Shown: positions 13,001-24,440 of the stretch, in pieces
Numbering within the stretch: the stretch's first letter is position 1
Layout of the letters: each line of letters opens with the position of its first letter
NCBI GenBank assembly: GCA_036365145.1
Contig: JAEOAD010000982.1
Location: 5,296,001 to 5,360,000, forward strand
Length of the DNA: 64,000 nucleotides
Reading direction: 5' to 3'
Source: Orientallactaga sibirica
Taxonomy: Eukaryota; Chordata; Mammalia; Rodentia; Dipodidae
Notes under the pieces: generated by a model
Databases searched by the model: none
Told to the model about the DNA's origin: nothing
What the model saw: the letters and a program-made list of their open reading frames with translations, nothing else
Made by a program: the position numbers and the translations under genes

Positions 13001-13433
13001 AAAGTGTGGGCCTAGGGACACCTGCGGCGCTGGGGCGCTGGGGATCTTCCCCGAAAGCCCCAGGCACAGCCAGACGAGCCTCTCCCACAGAATCTCCGGG
13101 ACCTCGACACCCGCCAACAATCAAGTGAGCTCAAGTCCTGAGAAACTTAACAAATCTACACACCCTCCCTCGGAATCCACAAAATTGCGTGCTCCTTCCC
13201 CAGAGGAAATCTTTCAAAGCTGTTTTTCCCACGGGAAGAAGGGCGTTGCAAGGGGGAGATGCTGTTGGTTTCACCAACAAGGCAATGGAAAAGGAGGGCT
13301 TACACCCCACTGCAAAACCTAAACGGAGAGGGAGCCACGATCTGCCAGCACAGCTGGGAGAGAACTTTGCGGGCAGAGACCGGGAGCCGGGTGCACCCCC
13401 AGCCCCAGGGAGCTCTCGGCGCGAGGGCGGCCC

Positions 13434-13439
13434 GCTTAC
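13434..13439 (-). promoter_or_regulatory. ANOS1: ANOS1 intron 1 splice donor
   Basis: On the minus strand the exon ends CCAG and the intron begins GTAAGC, a close match to the mammalian donor consensus. It fixes the 3' end of coding exon 1 at 13440, after the codon for the second Gln of the QHFQ motif. Confidence 0.9.
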
Positions 13440-13646
13440 CTGGAAGTGCTGGAAGAAGGCGGAGATGCGGGTGATCTGCAGGCTGAGGCACCTGGAGGCA
13501 CAGCGTGCGCGCTGGAAGCTCCCTGCAGACAGCGACTCGTCCAGCCGCCGCGCAGCTGCTGCTCCGGGGCTAGCCGCCAGGCATCCCCCGGTGGCCGCCA
13601 ACCACAGGCAGAGGGTCAGGGCCGTGCCAGAAGCCGTGGGTACCAT
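13440..13646 (-). CDS. ANOS1: Anosmin-1, coding exon 1 (partial gene; 69 codons, start codon to splice donor)
   Basis: Anosmin-1 is a secreted, heparan-sulfate-binding extracellular matrix protein that guides olfactory and GnRH neurons; its loss causes X-linked Kallmann syndrome in humans. Seen here: the start codon at 13646-13644 lies in a strong context (A at -3, G at +4). Residues 1-24 form a signal peptide with a hydrophobic core (LTLCLWLAA) and probable cleavage after GCLA. Next come an Ala-rich linker with an [11 protein letters not shown] motif, and the start of the N-terminal cysteine-rich domain (CASRC, then [16 protein letters not shown]). I recall the human N-terminus as nearly identical from the [11 protein letters not shown] motif onward. 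The exon ends on a codon boundary at 13440 (phase 0), followed by GTAAGC. The longer open frame running on to 13131 is intron read-through. The remaining cysteines, the WAP domain and four fibronectin type III domains must lie left of the window. No stops or indels are seen. Identification is very secure; function in this species is inferred. Confidence 0.95.
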
Positions 13647-13860
13647 GGTTGCTGGTCGGGGACCCGGGCACCGCGCGCAGGAAGAGGGTCCCAGCTCCGC
13701 CAGGGCCGCACTGCTGGGGACCAGGCAACCGCAGCAACTCGGCTGGAAAGTTCAATCATTCAACTCCTAGCGTCCTCACTCCCTCCCTGCTTTCCCTCTG
13801 GGGGTGGGGTGGGAGTGACAGGAGGCCACGTCATTGGCTGCAAGGAATATGAGTGACAGG
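13647..13860 (-). promoter_or_regulatory. ANOS1: Probable ANOS1 5' UTR and core promoter (CCAAT + TGACGTGG, GC boxes)
   Basis: The 210 bp upstream of the start codon are GC-rich and have no evident TATA box. On the minus strand a CCAAT box (13837-13833) runs directly into TGACGTGG (13833-13826), a CRE/UPRE-like site, about 190 bp upstream of the start codon. CCCACCCC-type GC boxes lie near 13800-13812. This is the layout of a TATA-less CpG promoter with NF-Y and bZIP input. Factor binding is inferred from motifs only, and the transcription start is not visible. Confidence 0.55.
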
Positions 13861-14232
13861 GAAGCCAGGCGCAGGGTCCCTGGGCAGGTCTACTCCTTTG
13901 CTACACTGGGCTCTACAAGGGAGGGCGACGCCCTGCAGTTCGCGGATTGTCCGGGTCCCTTCTCCCACGCAGGTCACACCACCCCCTTGCCTCCTCCTCG
14001 CTGCCCAGGTAAATATCAGGGATTAGGGAAAACGGTGCTGTCTTTGCATGGAGGAACTAGGGTCTATAGACACCCATGGCTTCAGAACTAAGGAGTGACA
14101 GATCGCCCACTAAATTGTCCTTCTCTCACTTTTAAACTGAATCTAGTCTTGTCTCCATACATGAGTTGCTTTCTTAGCAAGTAGTGAGAACGAAGCCAAG
14201 AATTTGATTGAAGCCCATGAGAGAGAGAGACA

Positions 14233-14540
14233 GAGCCTTCCTTCCTTCCTTCCTTCCTCCCTCCCTGCCTTCCTTCCCTTCCTTTCCTTTTTCCTTTCCT
14301 TTCCTTTTTCCTTTCCTCTTTCCTTCCCTTTCCTCTTTCCTTTCCCTTCCCTTTCCTCTTTCCTTTCCCTTCCCTTTCCTCTTTCCTTTCCCTTCCCTTT
14401 CCTCTTTCCTTTCCCTTCCCTTTCCTCTTTCCTTTCCCTTCCCTTTCCTCTTTCCTTCCCCTTCCCCTTCCTTCCTTCCTTCCTTCCTTCCTTCCTTCCT
14501 TCCTTCCTTCCTCCCTCCCTCCCTCCCTCCCTTCCTTCGT
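14233..14540. repeat. Polypyrimidine/polypurine tract with a 23-bp higher-order repeat
   Basis: The plus strand is almost pure C/T for 300 bp. (TTCC)n blocks flank a core in which a 23-bp unit repeats exactly, with copies starting at 14351, 14374 and 14397 and more on both sides. It lies 590-890 bp upstream of the ANOS1 start codon. Long mirror-like homopurine-homopyrimidine runs can form triplex (H-)DNA and are length-unstable. All frames here stay open, which produces the meaningless Pro/Ser/Phe- and Lys/Gly/Glu-rich translations. Confidence 0.9.
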
Positions 14541-15649
14541 CTGGAAGTCAGAGCTGATCTGGTATGGGTGTGACTGTTGCTTGAAACTTTCATCATGGGA
14601 AGATTCAAAGACACGTGTCTATTCACGCCATATAGGGCAGAGACAACAGACCAAAACACAATTGTACCAAAATCCAATTTGGGTGCACCAGTAAGTTTCT
14701 TGGGGTTACTTTCCGATCAAGGTGAGTTTCTGAGAGGAGCATAGGTGACTCAAAGGCAGCTGCACCTCTAGAGGGCCCACTCTAGCATCAGTGATGACTC
14801 ACAGATGTTGCATCTTTGGGGCACAGTGTGCAGTCTGCAGGCAGCGCTGCTGGTCAGTCTTCCACTCCGCACCTGGCTACTGCTTCTATATCCTTACAAA
14901 GGGGTCCTCTGACCTTTTAAATTTCAGCTTTCCAGGTCTTGTTTTCCCCCTAAGTTTCCAAAGCCTTTGTCCAAGAGGGAATGTTTGGAGCTAATGTTTC
15001 AGTCCCAAGGAACTTGCTACATAACAATGACCTATGCAATCTCAGGGAGCCATACTCTTCTAAGGACCTGCACTTGGGGGGGGTTCATTCTTAGAACCAT
15101 GGATGTTGTGGTTAAATATTTTGTTATCACAGTCTTGACTGAACAAACAAGTTTCCCTGAATTTTCATTTTGTATGAAGCCTCCCAAATGCTGCCAACAA
15201 ACTTACCTATAGATTTGGGATGATTCTTTATTATATGCTTTGCCTGGAAATGTGAAAGTGTTGGCAGGAACTCTAGCTCAATGGTTTAAAAGATAGGCAG
15301 AACTGTGTATGGGAATGTTGAACTATGTTAAACACACTGGGTACTCTCGGAGGCCATCATTCATGATGTTGAACACATTCCAGTGTGTGAGGGTGTCACC
15401 ATATTTAACTTCTTTGCTCTCAGAGTGTAGGGATTGTCTTCTAATGTCACTTCAATTGGAAATTAGTAATTTTCTAAAAGCCGTATGAGACCCTTTCATT
15501 AGGTGCATGCGCGTGTGTGTGTGGGGGGGGTATTTGAAATTTTAAACTGAAGCAAATACCTGGGCCCAGTGAAGGTACCTCTGGATTTATAATTGTGCAC
15601 GCCATATCAAGAACTTGGTACTGTGAACATTTATAGACAGACTTTAAGG

Positions 15650-15860
15650 CTGATAATGTAGCTCGGTTGGCGGAGTGCTTGCCTAACACACAGGAAGCCC
15701 TGGGTTCTATTCCCAGCACTGCAAAAATGGAGGGAAATGGCACAGTGATTCAGGAAGTGGAGGCAGGTGGATCAGAAGCTCATAGGTTATTCTCTTCAGC
15801 AAGAAGTTTGAGGTCCGTCTACGATACATGAGGCTCTCTCAAAATATAATAGAACAGTAT
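15650..15860 (+). mobile_element. B4-like/ID-B1 SINE
   Basis: ID head (TGTAGCTCGGTTGG, GGGTTCTATTCCCAGCAC) followed by a B1-like part with GGAAGTGGAGGCAGG. Confidence 0.7.
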
Positions 15861-15869
15861 TTTATTTAT

Positions 15870-15995
15870 GTATTTATTTTAAGTCTCTTTGACAGAGTCT
15901 CATGAATCCCAGACTGCCCTTGAACTCCTTATCCTCCATGTCTCCACATTCCGAGTGCTAGAATTTTAAGCATGTACTAGCATGGCCAGCTAAAA
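15870..15995 (-). mobile_element. B1-like SINE, antisense
   Basis: Plus-strand GACAGAGTCTCATGAATCCC, CCTTGAACTCC and GAGTGCTAGAATTTTAAGC correspond to an antisense B1, diverged. Confidence 0.55.
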
Positions 15996-16796
15996 TCAGC
16001 TGTTAAATATTCACAGGGCTCAATATATATTTTAAAGCTATGTATGTACTACTTTTATGGGTTCATGATCTAGCCATTTCAATGAATAAATGCATTTTAA
16101 AATAATCTGAGAAAGAGAACAACCAGTTGAACAGAAAGCTTGGGTTAAAACATATAGGACCACCTTCTTATGCATATGTTAGCATAATAGTTGTGGTTCT
16201 AATGCTTTCTTCCTTGAGAGTTATTACAGACATCTCCAACATTAAGCAAGCTGTCCCTCTGTTATTTAATTGTGGTTTAAATTTCCTTTATAAAGGAAAG
16301 AACCCTAACAAGTCAGAATAGTAGTTAAAATCAAGGTTTTTATGCTGTCCGACTCATGAAACAGCTCACCCTGCAAGTTGGCACAGGAATGTCTAACTTT
16401 TGACATGAATGGTTAAGCCACACTCTACGTGCATGAAAACCACCTGCAGGAGGAAAGCTAGATATGTAAATGAAAATTTACTAGTCCATCCCCACTATGA
16501 TCACTTCCAGGCTATGTTCTTAGAATGTGGCAGCCTGCCCCATCTCTTCTAGGTATTTTCTGTAACGTGTTTCTCTTCAGCCAAGGCTTCTTCTAGAAAG
16601 GCTGAGCTCTTAGGAGCAAAAAGAAATAGTTCATGTGAAGTGCAGGGTACAATTGAGACTTTCACACAGAAAATATCAGAGTAGCATCTTTTATAATATG
16701 GCTTCAGGCAAGAATGGGGTGAGTGCCTCTATGAGTATACTATCAGGATTTCTAATGGAGAGTTAATCATTTTACAAATGGGAAAGTATAGCTTTT

Positions 16797-16997
16797 TATT
16801 TTTATTTTTATTTTTTGAGAAAGAGGCAGATATATATAGAGAGAGAATGGGCATGCCAGGGCCTCTAGCCACTGCAAACGAACTCCAAACATATGCTACA
16901 CCTGGTGCATCTGGCTTATGTAGGTCCTGTAGAATTGAACCAACGTCCTTTGGCTTTGAAGGCAAATGCATTAATGACTAAGCCATCTCTCCAGCCC
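16797..16997 (-). mobile_element. DIP-type SINE
   Basis: Flanked by TATAGCTTTT at 16787-16796 and 17001-17010. Head and tail complete. Confidence 0.85.
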
Positions 16998-17019
16998 AAA
17001 TATAGCTTTTTGTATAGGG

Positions 17020-18840
17020 ACAATGACTATATATTCTAGCCTTCAATAAAGACCACCACATCCAGCACAATCATCTGCTTTCTTTGATCATCTTGCAAGG
17101 CGGGATACTGTATGGGGGGAGGGAGAATAATAGCATTTTGGCTTTAATACTTATCACAAAAATTTACACCCCTTTCCAGTTAAAACATTTCATTTTTACC
17201 AAGATGCTTACTAATATTTTTTGGTGTGTGTGTATATGTGTTCATTCACTAACATTTTTATGTATATGTGTTTATTATTTTATGCAAAAAACAATTTTGT
17301 ATAGGGACAGTGCATGCTAATATTTCTTGAAAAATATCAGGAATTGTCAAATCATACACTTTGTAACTACTGCTCCTTTTCAGGAATTTGTCTCTGGTAC
17401 TCCCCCCCCCAAACCTTCCTCCAGTGCTCCCATCTATCAGTATTAAATTCCTCTTCTGCCTGTTCTTCTTGTCATGCTAAAAGCCCTTTCTAGATGAAAT
17501 CACCACTTTCCTATAATCATTACTAAATTAAAAATAATTGCTACAAATAAACTGACTGAATATGCATTTCAAGGGTTGATTTGCCAATGATTTGTCTCTT
17601 GGCAAGACTTCAGCCTAGGAATTTGTCACTTTAACACATGTGATGGCCTCTGAGGACTTCAGTGACTTACACAGTAAAACAGCTGTGGGACCACTCAGGA
17701 CACCAACAGCTTGAAATCTGAGGACTTCACAGGATGTTTGATGCTTGTAAAACCAAACAATTGTCCTAGTGACAACCAACTAGCTAAATTCAGCTCATTC
17801 AACTGTGAGCAACACTGCAGGAGACAACCATAAGGACTCAGAATGCTCATATTGTATTTCATATTGAAGATGTACCTACTGGAAAAAACATTAAAATAGT
17901 CAGCAATGGAATACTACTTGACAGGCAAATCTGGGGACCTGTTTAAAAATACAAAGGTATATGTATATGTTTAGTTCTTCACATGAACAAAATATTACTA
18001 GGTTGCCCTAAAAAATGGACAAACATAAATGAATTTAAACAAATTTACGTTTAAGAGAAAAAGCATTTTTAACTTCCGAGTAGCCTACCTTTCTTGTGAA
18101 AAGCATGGGGTATTTTTTTTGTAAGCTTCGTACACAAGAAGCTGTAAAATGGGACTTCATTTTAGCACTTTTATTTTTTTGTTTGTTTAGTAGTTCGGAA
18201 AACCATGCCTGTGCTCTGAATTTCATTCAGCTACTGTGATAAAACCATGATTTTTAAAAAGTAGCTTTATCCCCCTGATGTTTGTTTTTAAGTCAGTAGA
18301 AATTTAAATTGAGCCATGAGATCTAGAAAAATCTCTGAAAATGTCAAAAGCAGTTTTTAGTAGGACACAGCGCCACACACTGGCCATATAAATAAAATGT
18401 GAAGGCAAGGGAGCCCTCTAATAAGGTAATTTAAGGAATAAATTGTCCTTAAACATAGGAAGACTTTCTTGTGTATATATGTATATGGCTACACTGACCC
18501 AAATTAGAAAAATTAACATTATCTCTCAGTAATTACTTTTTCCATTTTCATTCTACTTTTGAATGTACAGGATGAAATATACAGAGGGTCCTTGAAATTT
18601 TCTTGCCAAAAATTCAAGGGTGTTACCTTATTATAGTTTTATTGGTGAAAATTCAATTTAGATATAAGAAACTCACTGACAGATATTTGCATCTTTTTCG
18701 TCAGGATATTTTTGAGTTGAGCACTGTAAGACAATAAGTGAAATTTTCTTCTTCTCCTTTTATGAAGGTCTAGCTTAGGGAGAGCAGGGGAGGAAGTCAT
18801 TAAAATAGTGTTCCAGAAGATGATGGCTGGCAGGAGCTGT
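17020..18840. other. Stretch without recognised repeats
   Basis: About 1.8 kb of AT-rich single-copy-like sequence. No convincing exon or RNA gene is seen. Confidence 0.4.
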
Positions 18841-19103
18841 TTTTGTTATTTCACCTTGATGACTTCTGAGTCTCAGAAGCCTTTAATATGCCACTGCCAT
18901 AGTGTGAGACAATTAAGAGTAGAAAGTGAGCTTTCAATCACGGCCTGTGCAATTCCAAGCTGTACTACAGCTTCGGGGAGTTAAAGGCCAATAACTACAT
19001 TATAAGCCTCAGTTTCCAATTCCCTAACGAGAACAACCAAACTCTGAAATGTTTATGGTACAAAGTTAAAATCAACCTAGGTGAACACTTGTAAAGAGAT
19101 TTT

Positions 19104-19299
19104 TTTTAAAGATTTCATTTTTATTTATTAGAGACAGGGAGAGGGAGAATGGGTGTGCTAGGGCCTCCAGCCACTGCAAACAAACTCCAGATGCATGTGC
19201 CCCCTTGTGCATCTGGCTTACATGGGACCTGGAGAATTGAACTGGGATCCTTAGGCTTCGCAGGCGAATGCCTTAACCGCTAAGGCATCTCTCCAGCCC
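19104..19299 (-). mobile_element. DIP-type SINE
   Basis: Complete copy with a short GAGATTTT duplication (19096-19103 and 19300-19307). Confidence 0.85.
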
Positions 19300-19369
19300 G
19301 AGATTTTATTTATTGGTTGATATAGTAGATCAGGACCAACCCTCATCATAATTAAGCCATTGGGTAGTT

Positions 19370-19510
19370 GCGGTGACTTTGGAAAGAAGAGGTTAGAGCC
19401 AGAATGAGTTTTGACTCCTAGCTCCATAGTTATGTACTGTCTGTTCTTAGGCAGGTTCATCAATTTGAATCCCCATTTGTAAACCGAGTTTAGCAATAAC
19501 ATCCTTATGT
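19370..19510 (+). mobile_element. MIR fragment
   Basis: TTAGAGCCAGAATGAGTTTTGA, then TTAGGCAGGTTCATCAA and CCCATTTGTAAA follow the order of the tRNA-derived mammalian MIR core. Old. Confidence 0.45.
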
Positions 19511-19799
19511 GTTAATGCATATGGAATGATTGAGATATGTATGTCTTTCGAACTGCAAGATTTGGTGTTTGTCCAGCTGGGTTTTGCTCTTACTTTGGTC
19601 CAATCTTTCCTTGCTACCATTCCTCCCATTTAGGAGGAATATTTACTCTGTGCTATTATATGTTCAGAGTATGTAATTTGTTTTTTAAATTTCCAACGGA
19701 GTCACAGTTAAGAGACTGTTGACTCTCAGAATACCTTTGAACAGTGTTGGAACTGTTAAAAGACTGGTGACTTTTGAAGTTAGGCTTATAACCACCTCA

Positions 19800-20147
19800 T
19801 GATACAAAATGCATTTAGTCCATGGGGCCAGGGGTGGATTATTGCCATAGGCTCATGTGTTTGGACAATAGGTACTGAGCAGGTGGTACTGCTTGGAAAG
19901 GTTGTGGAGTCATTAGAGGGTGGAGCTTTGATGGAGGAAGTGGGTCACTAGGGGAAGGCTTTGAAGCTTTATAGCTTGGCCCTGTTTTCTGTTCACAGTC
20001 AGCTTCCAGACTCTGTGGACAATAAGACCAGCTTGGCCTCCTGCTCCTGCTGCCATGCCTTTCCCACCATGATGACGTTTAGTGACCTTGAAACTGTAAA
20101 CTGTTTCCTTTCAGGTATTTGGTCACAGCAACCAGTAAAATAATATG
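19800..20147 (+). mobile_element. hAT-like short element (URR1 type)
   Basis: Contains GGCTCATGTGTTTGGACA, GGAAAGGTTGTGGAG, TGGAGGAAGTGGGTCACT and GTATTTGGTCACAGCAACC, the most consensus-like order in the window. Confidence 0.6.
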
Positions 20148-20949
20148 TATAGGAGAAGCGTTTCAGGTATCCACCAGGTGTCTCACAGAGAAGTAGGAAC
20201 TACCGTAATGTCTATAACACTTGAAGCACTATCCTGCACATGAGTATGCTGGGAGGTTTCCAATCAGTAAATATGTTAATAGGTCAGTAAATAGGTTAAT
20301 AAAACTTAAAAACCTTGTTCACTCTGCCAGTAAAGGAGAATTATATGAAATCCTATTTGTTGAGTTGTAAGTAGCAGAATTGGCTGTCACGTTCATCTGA
20401 GGGATGAATGTGTTCAAAACTCAACTACTAAAAGATCAGGATAGTGAGAGAGGAATTCACAACTTAATTCCTCCCTACAGAAGGCAGGTTATGCATCTCC
20501 CCAGATACAAGTGGGTCCTCCTGGTTCTTGGCCCCATGCTGATGTTTAGAAAGCCTATTTCCTGACATTCCCTCGTTCTCTAAATGTCCCCTAGAAGCTA
20601 AGATTGGACTTTGGCAGTTTCCATTGCCCTGGAAGGCAGCTCAAATGCCTCATTCCAACTTCCCCAGGTACACAGATTCTGGCTTTCTTGGGGGTTGCTC
20701 AGAAGCACTTGGGTAACACAAGATGGAAATGGGAGGTAGTACCCCTTGTGGTCAACATTAACCAATAAGACCATTGCACAGGGAATGGTAAGGAGGCAAT
20801 GAATATCTTATTCAACTTCCTTTTTCCAGAATGATATTTGAGTGACTGTGCACCTTCACTCTCTTGACAGACTTGTAAACAAGGAGCAGCAGGCTGAGCT
20901 GTACCTAGCTGCTTTGCCTCTGTCTCATGTGCTCACTTCTTCACTTTTG

Positions 20950-21285
20950 CTGTTTTTTTGCATGTATATGTATGTATGTTCATGTGCATGTTGCAGGTGC
21001 ATGTGCATGTGTGCGCACATTTGAAGGCCAGACTGCAATGCCTAGTGTGTTCCTTAATTGTTCTTGACCTTGATTTTTGAGATTCTTTCACAACTTGGAG
21101 CCCTCCAACCTGGCTAGCCATCAAGTCCAAGGAATCCTGTTATCTCTACCTCCCCTGGTACTTGGAATACAGGCACGTGTGGCTGCACCCAGCTTTTGCA
21201 TGGATGCCTGAGATCCAAACTCAGTTCCTCATGCTTGTGAAAAAAGCACTTTACTGACTGGCCTATCTCCACAACACATCTTTTT
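20950..21285 (-). mobile_element. B4-like SINE, antisense
   Basis: (TATG)n and GTGCATGTG start, AAGGCCAGACTGC, then a B1-type middle and an ID head in antisense (ACTGACTGGCCTATCTCCAC). Confidence 0.65.
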
Positions 21286-21289
21286 TTTT

Positions 21290-21835
21290 TTTCATTTTTT
21301 TCTTACCCTTCCTTCCCAGGGATTAAAAAATATATATTAGTTATATATATAGTGTGTATACAGCCATGATGGTACCATCGTTTGCCTTTTCCCTGTCCTC
21401 ACCCCGTGGGTAATGTGGGTCTTGCCTTATGGAGGTAGCCATCAGTTATGTGGGAGAGGCAAGGACTCTGTGCATAATGACCTGACTCATGGCTCTAACA
21501 ATCTTTCCATCCCCTCTTCCGCAAATTTCCCTGAGCATGTTGGTTTCATTTTAGGTCTATTTCAGTGACGAGGTTTTGTGAGTCTCTGTGTCTCTGGATA
21601 TCTGATTTGGTAGGAGTTGGGTATGTTGTGTGTCTATCTCCTTTGCTCTTGTGCTGGTACCAGGATGTGTTGTCTTGAAACTTGGCACAGAACTTTGCTC
21701 AGGCTCAGAACCAAGACAGTTGGTGCCAGGGGTGACTTCAGAGACTACACCTCCAAGGTGGGATTCTGGGATTGGATTTCTAAGCTGTCAAAGTCAATAT
21801 GGCGTATAGTACTGCGTGCAGTAAGAATACCTGGA
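21290..21835 (-). mobile_element. L1 3' UTR, antisense
   Basis: T-run at 21282-21300, then CCTTGTCCTCACCCCGTGGG and AATGTGGGTCTTGCC blocks, the reverse complement of the CCCACATTCCCCATT region of the 59-kb copy. Confidence 0.65.
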
Positions 21836-21941
21836 CCGTAGTAGTGCTCAGTTGCTGTTGACATGAAGGACAGTGTTGGGAGGAAAAGTGGCTTATGAAT
21901 TTGTATGGCATGTGGCAATGATAAGAACAAGTATTTTGAAA

Positions 21942-21944
21942 TAT

Positions 21945-21991
<47 letters not shown>

Positions 21992-22170
21992 TGAGGAAGG
22001 AGAGGAGAGAATGGACACCAGGGCCTCTTGTTGATGCAAGTGAACTTCAGATGTATGCACCCCTTTGTACATCTGGCTTTATATAGATACTGAGGAATCA
22101 AACCCAGGCCAATCCAGGCTGACAGGCTTTTCAAGCAAGTGCCGTGAACTGCTGAGCCATCTCCCTAGCC
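21942..22170 (-). mobile_element. DIP-type SINE with expanded tail
   Basis: The tail has grown into a (TTTA)n run of about 48 bp on the plus strand (21944-21991), typical of microsatellite birth from SINE tails. The body is moderately diverged. Confidence 0.85.
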
Positions 22171-22479
22171 CAAGAATAAATACTTTGCTGTCAGTTGGTG
22201 GTTCATCTTTAAAAAAGAAAAAGGCCTCGCTAAAAGAAAATGAAAATTTCCTCTGGCAGTGTGCTGTCACTTGCAGGTACATTCGGAAAGCTAGGGAGTG
22301 TCCATGGCAGTTTTACAGGAACTACTGCTGTGGCGTAGACAATGCTGGAAATCGGGCTATCAGGGTGGCAAAAGCTGCAGAGGACGGTACTGTGCAAACA
22401 TGACAGTCAGTGCTTTGGTAAGAATGTATGGGAGATCTGGAAAGTAGGTGTGTTTGTTTAAATGAACCTAATTTTACTT

Positions 22480-23230
22480 AGGGTTTTTAAAACAGAGACA
22501 TACATACATATAGACAATGTATGTTCTTCATAACTCCCTCCCACAACCCACCTTTTATCCTCCCTCATCACCTCTGTCCTCCTTCCCATCCCTCCTCCTT
22601 TTCTTTCCAACTAGTTCCTCTTCTGTGTTTTTAATTCCTAGTTTTAACAAATATATTTATTTATTCATTTACTTATTTATCTATTTATTTGCAAGCAGGG
22701 AGAGAAGAGAGATAGACAGAGAGAATAGCTATACCAGCGCCTCTAGGTATGGCCTACCAATTCCAGACACATGTGCTACTTTAGGCATCTGTTTTTACGT
22801 GGATACTGCTGAATTGAACTCAGGTCATTAAGGTGCTATTCAGGCAAGTACCTTCACTGCTAAGGCAGCTCTCCAGCCCTCCTCCATGGTCTACGAAAAC
22901 ATTTTGATGGGCCCAATATTATGCAGGTCATGTGCAGGTAACAACAGTCAGTCTGAGGTCATGAATGAAACCACCACTTTCTGTCTAAAGACAGCCTTCC
23001 AAAGCATTCCTCCCCATCCTTTGGCCCTTACATTCTTTCAGTCACCTCTTCTGCGATGGTCACTCAACCTTGGAGAGTGTGATAGAGGTGTCTCACTTAC
23101 AGATGAACGCTCCACTTTCACTTCTTCTCAGCACTTTGGTAAGTTTTGAATCTTCCCAGTGGTCACAACCATCTGAAAAAGAAGATTCTCTAACCAAAAG
23201 TGAGAGCAGCACTAATATATGGGCATAACG
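22480..23230 (-). mobile_element. L1 3' UTR, antisense, split by a SINE
   Basis: The pyrimidine-rich 3' terminus is at 22520-22640 and the body at 22880-23230. The body shows the TTTTGATGGGCCCAATATTATG box shared with 44.16 and 54.22 kb. A DIP SINE lies at 22651-22879. Confidence 0.7.
22651..22879 (-). mobile_element. DIP-type SINE
   Basis: Diverged copy inserted in an antisense L1 3' UTR. The tail is a degenerate (TTTA)n run. Confidence 0.8.
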
Positions 23231-24149
23231 ATTCCTTTCTTTTGTTTTCTTTTATCTCTCGTTAAACTATTCCCTACAAAATTCAATGACAAAAGTGGAC
23301 AGATTGTGAGCTATTTCTGGAAACTTCAGCTCAGACCATCTTTTCTATAGTGCACACATCACTGGCTTCTGAAGATTACATAAAATGTGAGAACATATGA
23401 ATGAAATTTTATACCAGAGAAAACAAGTAAAAAAAAAAAAAGATAGCCTTTATCTACTGTGCTAGAGCATGCAAAACCCAGAAAGTGCCTTTCACCACTC
23501 AGATGCCACCTTAGACAAGATAAACTTACAGTGAAGTGATTAAGATAAACACACTTAAGAATGTGAGGGGAGCCCTGTGTCACTTTAAGACCAAGTGTGT
23601 AGGGTCTGTGAACACTGGTAAGGCATGAATTAATGGTTTCCTTCTCTGGATCCATAAGATCTAGGATCAAAAATGAACCAAAACAAAAACACACATTTTT
23701 TTTCTAGCCCAGTTTTCTACAATAATTTGAACCATCTGTAGAATGTTGTCTGAGATTGAGTCTGAGGCATTATAAGGAGTCAGCAAGCAGAGTTTGTTTC
23801 CTTGCACTGTTGCTGCATCTGCACCTATGAATGGTGCCCTTGTCTTTACACTCACAGGCCCCTAAATCATGTAAATCTGACCCCTAGTTCCAAAGAATGC
23901 AAGTCTGATTTGTTGGCATGCCTTTGAGAAAATTCAATATGAAAGATAGTGAGTGGGATTTTTCTCTTCTGTAAGTGAAGAATGTCAAAGGAACACTTCC
24001 CTCTGGTCTTTCTGGAGGCTTCCAAATGTGACAAAGTAATATAGCAACATTGCAACAACTTCCCTGCTAAAAGGGGGCTTCAGTGGAGGATGGATTGTGT
24101 ATTCCACACATTTGTTTTTCTTCTCCTGCTTGTAAGAACTACCTACTCT

Positions 24150-24440
24150 ATTAACTACACTCTTGTTTCTATGATTAAATACCTGACAAAAATCAGTTTA
24201 GAGGAGGAAGAGATTATTTAAGTTTACTTTTCCAGGTTACAGTCCATCAAGGTGGGGAAAACAGGGACACAGGAGGTTGAAGCAGAGCTGGTCATATTCG
24301 GCCCACAGTGAGGAAGCAGAGCAGGATAAGTGCCGGTGCCCAGGCAGCTCTGTCTTTTTTATACAGTCCAGGAGCCCAGACCCTGGAATGGTGCCACCTG
24401 CAGTTAAGGTGGGTTTCATACTTCAGTTAACCCAATCAAG
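24150..24440 (-). mobile_element. hAT-like short element (URR1 type)
   Basis: Antisense; GGTTACAGTCCATCAAGGTGG, CAGAGCTGG and CACAGTGAGGAAGCAGAGC blocks. Confidence 0.5.

Larger units (their letters stand above)
13000..13770. other. CpG island over ANOS1 exon 1
   Basis: This is one of only two strongly GC-rich, CpG-containing stretches in an otherwise AT-rich window. CpGs are dense from about 13370 to 13720. It spans the start of intron 1, coding exon 1 and the promoter, as expected for a germline-unmethylated promoter. Frames that are open on the plus strand here are chance products of the GC content. Confidence 0.75.

Noticed and set aside
13131..13439. Continuation of the ANOS1 frame to 171 codons
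   Set aside because: A consensus donor at 13439 and loss of similarity to anosmin show this is intron read-through.
13189..13856. Plus-strand frames of 115-193 codons over ANOS1 exon 1
   Set aside because: They are shadow frames in a GC-rich island, antisense to the real exon.
14174..14677. Long open frames on both strands rich in Pro/Ser/Phe or Lys/Gly/Glu
   Set aside because: They arise from the polypyrimidine tract with a 23-bp unit and have no coding signal.
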